Assembly: GCA_013816695.1 (NCBI GenBank) | Contig: JACDDZ010000093.1 | Span: 1-6,557 of the forward strand | DNA: 6,557 nt | From: Gemmatimonadaceae bacterium | GTDB taxonomy: Bacteria > Gemmatimonadota > Gemmatimonadetes > Gemmatimonadales > Gemmatimonadaceae | Reading direction: 5' to 3' | Shown here: one piece after another, positions 4,814-6,557 of the stretch | How positions within the stretch are numbered: the stretch's first letter is position 1 | Layout of the letters: each line of letters starts with the position of its first letter | Program-made: the position numbers and the translations under genes | Notes under the pieces: generated by a model | What the model was told of the DNA's origin: nothing | Database searches by the model: none | The model's input: the letters and a program-made list of their open reading frames with translations, nothing else

Positions 4814-6557
4814 CGATCCCACTCGGCATTTGGCCTGCGTATTCCTTTGCCCAGCAAAGAGTATTCACCAGCTTTACCTGATCAATGCTGTTACAGCTCA
4901 CCTCCAGCAAACGCGGACTCGCAAACACCATAGCCAGACACTGAGCCCGCGAAATGGCAACATTCAGCCGTTGCCGTGAAAACAGGAACTCGATGTTGCG
5001 GGGGAGCTCCTCGCCCGACGAGGTCGCCATAGAGACCAGCACGACAGCTGCTTCCTGTCCCTGAAACTTGTCCACCGTCCCGACCCTAGCGCCTGCCGGC
5101 AGCGCTGCCTTGAGGCGGTTTACCTGCATGTTGTACGGAGTGACGACGAGGATGTCTTCCTTCTTCAGGGAACGCACCTCTTCCCCATCATTCCATTTGC
5201 GTTTCAGCAGCGCGGAATATGCCGCCTTCACCTCTTCGACTTCCTCATCGCTGCACTGCCCATTGCCTTCATGGTCAACATCAATGAATGCAATCCCGCT
5301 CTCACGGATCCCGTTCGTTACTGATTTGTCCGCAAGGATGAAGCGCTTGGCCGTTGATTCGTGCGGCTCCAGTCGTCCCTCATAAACAGCGTCGGAAATA
5401 AAGGAGCAGATCGACGGGTGAAGTCTTCGGGTTACGTTGAGGAGAATGCCGCGCTCCGGCGGTACCGTCGCATGCCCGCAGAGCAGATGCTCGAGCGCGG
5501 ATACCCCTGACTTGGCGGGATGGATTCCTTTTGACACCTGACTCAACTGCATCTGGTCACCGATAAGCACAATGTTTTTCGCCGCAGTTCCCATTGCGAC
5601 AACATTCGCCAGGCAAACTTGACCGGCTTCATCTATGAAGAGATGGTCAATCGTCTGATCCATTTCCGGCCTGGAGAATAGCCAGGCAGTTCCAGCCACG
5701 AGGTTGTACTTGATGTCCGCAGCTTCACCGTTATCCGTCGTGTCAACGATCAGCGATCCATTAAAAGCATCCTCTTCTCCGCTTCCCTTCTTGACCCCGG
5801 CAAACTTTACTCGCTTCTCGATCGCGACCTTTTCGACCCACTCGAGAAGATTGTTGATTGCCTTATGGGAATTGGACGCCACCCCAACGCGTTTGCCGGC
5901 TTTCAGCAGCTCGACGATTGCGTGCGCAGAAGTGAATGTCTTTCCGGTTCCCGGAGGCCCCTGAATAAGCAGATGGCTTTCCTTCAGCTGAGATACCGCC
6001 TTCGTTACGGCGGAAACGAGATCATCGCCCGGCTGGGCGATCGCCTTACCTTCGGTAATTCCCGAAAGTCGCGGCAATTCTTTCCGGAGAATGCTGGTAA
6101 CCGCGCGATATCTCTTGGTCTTACCTGCAGCAACCGCGCTGGCAAACCGCGCAACTGCCTCCTGCAGCACAACTGGCCGACGCGGCCCGTTGGGAATCAG
6201 CGAAAAGGGGCTCGGCGGAATCTCTGTCTTCGGGCCAATCTTGAGTGCAACCTCTCCACTCTCGGCGTCCAGACTAAAAATGCTGCCGCAGGATTTTCCC
6301 GTGTCCGATCTGAGTACGGCATCCCCCACCCGCATCTTCGTATCCTGAGCAGGAAACCGGAAGAAATGCAGCAGCGATTTCTTTTCTTTCACTGGTGAAC
6401 GTGAGGTGTCCAGGACAAGACGCCCAAGACAAACCGAATCGTCAATCAGTGCTTCCTCATCCATCTCCATCCGGTGGAACATTGCCCACCACTCTGACTT
6501 GTCTTCCCGGCGGTGGTAATCGAGCAGATAGCCCAGCACTTCGCGCCACTCCAATTC
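4806..6557 (-). CDS. SF1B UPF1/DNA2-type helicase half of a TM0106-like RecB nuclease-helicase (N-terminus off right edge)
   Basis: The frame is open through 6557; the TTG at 6552-6554 is internal, not a start. Numbered from that TTG, 582 residues are visible. The opening WREVLGYLLDYHRREDKSEWW followed by MDEEALIDD matches the linker that joins the RecB-like nuclease to the helicase in TM0106-family (COG2251-like) proteins. All helicase motifs are present: I GPPGTGKT (199-206), Ia SNSHKAINNLL, II IDEAG (307-311), III GDQMQL (332-337), IV NVTRRLHP (373-380), V VGTVDKFQGQEA (491-502), VI NVAISRAQ (531-538). It should be a 5'-3' ATP-dependent translocase acting on DNA or RNA:DNA ends, with the nuclease domain outside the window. 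These proteins are widespread, with repair or defence roles not well defined. The stop codon overlaps the following 115-residue gene, so the two form an operon. Confidence 0.88.
   Translation of the reverse strand, partial: ELEWREVLGYLLDYHRREDKSEWWAMFHRMEMDEEALIDDSVCLGRLVLDTSRSPVKEKKSLLHFFRFPAQDTKMRVGDAVLRSDTGKSCGSIFSLDAESGEVALKIGPKTEIPPSPFSLIPNGPRRPVVLQEAVARFASAVAAGKTKRYRAVTSILRKELPRLSGITEGKAIAQPGDDLVSAVTKAVSQLKESHLLIQGPPGTGKTFTSAHAIVELLKAGKRVGVASNSHKAINNLLEWVEKVAIEKRVKFAGVKKGSGEEDAFNGSLIVDTTDNGEAADIKYNLVAGTAWLFSRPEMDQTIDHLFIDEAGQVCLANVVAMGTAAKNIVLIGDQMQLSQVSKGIHPAKSGVSALEHLLCGHATVPPERGILLNVTRRLHPSICSFISDAVYEGRLEPHESTAKRFILADKSVTNGIRESGIAFIDVDHEGNGQCSDEEVEEVKAAYSALLKRKWNDGEEVRSLKKEDILVVTPYNMQVNRLKAALPAGARVGTVDKFQGQEAAVVLVSMATSSGEELPRNIEFLFSRQRLNVAISRAQCLAMVFASPRLLEVSCNSIDQVKLVNTLCWAKEYAGQMPSGIDV

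Noticed and set aside
5865..6398. 177-codon open frame on the plus strand
   Set aside because: It lies entirely opposite the well-supported helicase gene and has no recognisable motif; it is a codon-bias shadow.
1..6557. CRISPR arrays, tRNA or rRNA genes, transposase genes or insertion-sequence ends
   Set aside because: No regularly spaced repeats, no cloverleaf-like segments, and no transposase or integrase motifs were seen on either strand.

Overview
The window looks like accessory DNA from a free-living bacterium of moderate GC content. Two weak hints point towards Acidobacteriota or another soil or aquatic lineage. One is a degenerate copy of an interspersed 'GATC..TTCGCTTCG..AGGATGAC' intergenic repeat at 4411-4447. 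The other is the general look of the toxin-antitoxin proteins. The assignment is tentative because there is no rRNA or housekeeping marker.

Left part (1-1645, minus strand): the first 40 codons of a winged-helix regulator run off the left edge. Its compact promoter carries two copies of the palindrome TACCC-N5-GGGTA exactly 21 bp apart. Upstream of it on the same strand is a complete two-domain protein, an atypical SDR (NAD(P)-binding Rossmann fold) with a C-terminal DUF2867-like domain. The stop codon of the SDR gene lies inside the -35 box of the regulator promoter.

Centre (1646-2765, plus strand): a divergent promoter region leads into a compact brnT-brnA toxin-antitoxin operon. The toxin probably starts at a TTG, and the antitoxin overlaps it behind a perfect AAGGAGG. 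A Phd/YefM-type antitoxin gene follows, with no toxin gene after it. Immediately downstream is a ten-codon frame that reads like the first five residues of a VapC toxin and then stops.

Right part (2766-6557): about 200 bp of structured intergenic DNA ends in a perfect 18-bp palindrome directly in front of a 40-codon small ORF. Four bases after that ORF comes a 383-residue protein that I read as an EVE/PUA-like modified-base reader fused through a proline-rich linker to a PD-(D/E)xK-like nuclease. This is a predicted modification-dependent restriction enzyme. Converging on it from the right edge is the C-terminal helicase half of a TM0106-type RecB-like nuclease/UPF1-DNA2 helicase, with its nuclease half outside the window. 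An unrecognised 115-residue protein overlaps the end of the helicase gene.

Together the toxin-antitoxin modules, the predicted restriction enzyme and the helicase suggest a small defence or stress island. The genes are not one operon, and joint function is inference. The most interesting items are the paired operators at the left edge, the palindrome/small ORF/EVE-nuclease unit, and the unknown protein coupled to the helicase.
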